Translations under genes and position numbers: made by a program | DNA from: Bacteroidota bacterium | Lineage (GTDB): Bacteria; Bacteroidota; Bacteroidia; Cytophagales; Cyclobacteriaceae | Assembly: GCA_023417785.1 (NCBI GenBank) | Contig: JAEZEH010000093.1 | Coordinates: 1 to 63,383 of the forward strand | Length of the DNA: 63,383 bases | Direction: 5' to 3' | The notes under the pieces: generated by a model | What the model was told of the DNA's origin: nothing | The model's input: only the letters and a program-made list of their open reading frames with translations | Database searches by the model: none | In this document: positions 61,667 through 63,383 of the stretch, piece by piece | Layout of the letters: every line of letters starts with the position of its first letter | Position numbering within the stretch: the stretch's first letter is position 1

Positions 61667-63099
61667 CAGCTAACCGCGACAGATGGGTCTTTCAAAATCG
61701 GATAGTCAAACAAACCGCGTTTCTTAATCGCCTCCTGGACCTTATAAGGAACAGATTTTTCCCAACCTGATTCACCCTTCCGGATCATCGCCAGTACGTC
61801 GTCAGAAATGATGTGGAGATGTTTAATATTCGCGTTTTTAACATCTTCCATTTTATTGTTATCCATCAAGTATCGGAAGAGGTTTTTGAGTTGATCTGGC
61901 AAATCCATTTCAAACTCCTTAAGTGTGAGTATGGACTTTCCATCTTTGCCGAGAGCAGGATAGATATAGAGTTTCACGTTGGTTCCGAACAGAGATGAAA
62001 AGCACTCCAGAATACCGCCACGGATATTTGAGTACGTTTTCTCATCGAATACTTTCTGCAGCGCATTGATACCAAGAATAAGTCCGATTTTTTTTCCTTT
62101 GGTGATCTTGGACAGGTAATCGACCAATCTGTAATATTCAAAATAATTGGAAATAAGTACGTTTTGGCCGAGGGAACAAATGATGTCAGCGCGTTGCAGA
62201 AAATCCGTTTCATCAATCGTGCCCTCTGTGCTGAGGTCGTTAAGTGTTAACTCTGTAATCAACACGATTTTGTTCTTGTCGACGTCGGGTTCTTTTTTGA
62301 AGTACCGGCGCGAGGCCAAAAGCATATCGACATTTACATGGGTGGGCGGTCGGAACCTTCCGCGGAGCACAAGCACGTTCTTCTTGTATAACTCATCGGA
62401 AGGCTGCTTCACGTCACCATCGGGGCCGAACATCGCCGCTTTGGTAAACCCGTTCTTCACAAGTTTCAGCGCCATCAGCCGGTTATCAACGTGCTTAAAG
62501 TCGGGGCCGGAGATACGAAACATGTCGATTTCCATTCTGCGGAATGTCAATCCATCGAGCAGCGACATCAATATTTGCTCTGCATCGCGAAGAAACAAGC
62601 AGGAGTAGATCATATTGACCCCCACTATTCCCAAGGCGAGCTGCTGCTGCAACGGATCTGTATCATGCATTTTAACATGGATGATACAATCGTTCGCCTC
62701 ACTCTTTGGCGTTAACTGGAATCGAAGCCCGATCCAGCCGTGCCCCTGATTGGTACGTTCAAAGTTCAGGCTTTCTACCGTATCAGCATAAGAAAAGAAG
62801 CGGGTGGTTTCAATGCGGTGGGGCAATCTTTCGGGCAGCAGTACATATTCGTGATCAAGCATCCGAATCAGCCGCTCTTCACATACATAACGATCCGTCT
62901 GCCCATAGATCGCGTCACTGAATTTCATGTCGTACGCTGACATTGTCTTGGCAACCGTTCCTGAAGCTCCGCCGACCTTGAAGAAATTGGCCGCAACTTC
63001 CTGGCCGGCGCCGATTTCTGCAAAAGAACCGTATATTGATCGAGATAGGTTAATACGCAAGGCTTTCTCCTGCGTCGATAATTTTCTGAATTCATCCAT
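61666..63099 (-). CDS. Conserved cytoplasmic protein of unknown function
   Basis: The 477-residue protein lacks a signal peptide and any membrane helix. It has a very conserved N-terminus (FRKLSTQEKALRINLSRSIY, then GSFAEIGAGQEVAANFFK, then GGASGTVAKTMSAYDMKFSD) and a globular alpha/beta body including nucleotide-binding-like strands (IVLITELTLNDL, KIGLILGINALQKVF). The family is widely spread; my recollection is that database names such as TonB-dependent receptor or NMN adenylyltransferase are attached to it, but neither fits what I see. The role is unknown. It is coupled to the DoxX gene downstream by a one-base overlap, suggesting a joint membrane-linked function. Confidence 0.75.
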   Translation of the reverse strand: MDEFRKLSTQEKALRINLSRSIYGSFAEIGAGQEVAANFFKVGGASGTVAKTMSAYDMKFSDAIYGQTDRYVCEERLIRMLDHEYVLLPERLPHRIETTRFFSYADTVESLNFERTNQGHGWIGLRFQLTPKSEANDCIIHVKMHDTDPLQQQLALGIVGVNMIYSCLFLRDAEQILMSLLDGLTFRRMEIDMFRISGPDFKHVDNRLMALKLVKNGFTKAAMFGPDGDVKQPSDELYKKNVLVLRGRFRPPTHVNVDMLLASRRYFKKEPDVDKNKIVLITELTLNDLSTEGTIDETDFLQRADIICSLGQNVLISNYFEYYRLVDYLSKITKGKKIGLILGINALQKVFDEKTYSNIRGGILECFSSLFGTNVKLYIYPALGKDGKSILTLKEFEMDLPDQLKNLFRYLMDNNKMEDVKNANIKHLHIISDDVLAMIRKGESGWEKSVPYKVQEAIKKRGLFDYPILKDPSVAVS

Positions 63100-63250
63100 A
63101 AGAGCCGTACAAACTAAAACAATTTAAACTTAAGCGAACATTTTTAAAATGTAGAATTACGCCAGCTTATTACTTAAATGGCATAAAGACATAAAAAGTT
63201 ATTGACTGGGAGAGATTAAATTCACACGCCTGACTAGCGTGCTACTGTTT

Positions 63251-63279
63251 TTGAATATTCGAAGTTTCGCCTATTTTGG
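63251..63279 (+). promoter_or_regulatory. Possible promoter of the NSS transporter gene
   Basis: TTG (63251-63253) is followed after 18 bases by TATTTTGG (63272-63279), one mismatch from TAnnTTTG. The predicted start lies about 25 bases before the ATG at 63310. Confidence 0.35.
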
Positions 63280-63309
63280 CACCCTAATTCATTACTGAGC
63301 AATCAACCT

Positions 63310-63383
63310 ATGGCAAACAGGGGCAATTTTTCCGGTCGGATCGGATTCATTCTCGCGGCGGCAGGATCGGCCGTGGGTTTAGG
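63310..63383 (+). CDS. Sodium-dependent transporter (NSS/SNF family), 5' end only
   Basis: ATG 63310 opens a frame reading MANRGNFSGRIGFILAAAGS, followed by AVGLG, before the window ends. The pattern GFILAAAGSAVGLG is the first-helix signature of the neurotransmitter:sodium symporter family, which carries amino acids with sodium in bacteria. Only about 24 codons are visible, so substrate and integrity cannot be judged. Confidence 0.85.
   Translation, partial: MANRGNFSGRIGFILAAAGSAVGL

Noticed and set aside
61666..63099. Annotation of the 477-residue protein as a TonB-dependent receptor
   Set aside because: There is no signal peptide, plug domain or barrel pattern, and the length is too short; the sequence looks cytoplasmic.

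Overview
The window is chromosomal DNA from a member of the Bacteroidota, most likely order Cytophagales. The evidence is several type IX secretion (T9SS) cargo proteins with C-terminal sorting domains, a T9SS plug protein, a PUR-like DUF3276 protein, an ECF sigma factor followed by an envelope protein, and promoters of the Bacteroidota form TTG-N18-20-TAnnTTTG. Shine-Dalgarno sequences are mostly absent. I saw no insertion sequence, prophage, integrase, tRNA, rRNA or CRISPR array; gene density is high and intergenic gaps are short.

Region by region: 1-5.4 kb (minus) is an alaS-gatB-thioredoxin lipoprotein-lipoprotein cluster. 5.7-8.3 kb (plus) holds a CapA-like protein, a MerR regulator and dprA. 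8.3-9.9 kb (minus) holds HMG-CoA lyase and a TPR protein. 10.0-15.6 kb (plus) is a tight four-gene operon: DUF1800, DUF1501 with a T9SS tail, an outer-membrane barrel and a lipoprotein. 15.7-20.4 kb has murB, a 25-residue Lys/Ala peptide gene, a small basic protein, dCMP deaminase, and a DUF2911/unknown/DUF1080 operon. 20.4-28.6 kb has lgt, a sorbosone-dehydrogenase-like propeller, an ABC-F protein, and a minus-strand operon of ECF sigma factor, a membrane-anchored protein ending in a beta-barrel, an LVIVD propeller lipoprotein and a second barrel.

28.8-35.3 kb has the T9SS plug protein, a solitary Cas6-type endoribonuclease meeting it tail to tail, ychF, a PUR-like protein, a DUF58 protein, a two-cluster ferredoxin and an acyl-CoA reductase. 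35.4-44.8 kb is dominated by one gene for a 3026-residue surface protein with 24 tandem ~84-residue repeats and a type B sorting domain, translationally coupled to a small secreted protein. 45-63.4 kb is mostly housekeeping: smc, an aspartyl-protease-like protein, coaX, a Sir2 deacylase, a CotH-kinase/lamin-tail T9SS protein, topA, a SixA-like phosphatase, an arginase-family enzyme, an AGCS symporter, DoxX, a conserved 477-residue protein of unknown role, and the first codons of an NSS transporter.

The most unusual items are the Cas6 homologue with apparently intact catalytic residues but no CRISPR array or other cas gene nearby; the three-repeat higher-order pattern (A-B-C) and one hybrid unit inside the giant adhesin; the sigma/trans-envelope barrel operon; the Lys/Ala-rich chromatin-like peptide whose composition recurs in the TopA tail; and DnaA-box-like sequences just upstream of the smc promoter. 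All functional calls rest on reading motifs by eye and on family knowledge; no database search was run.
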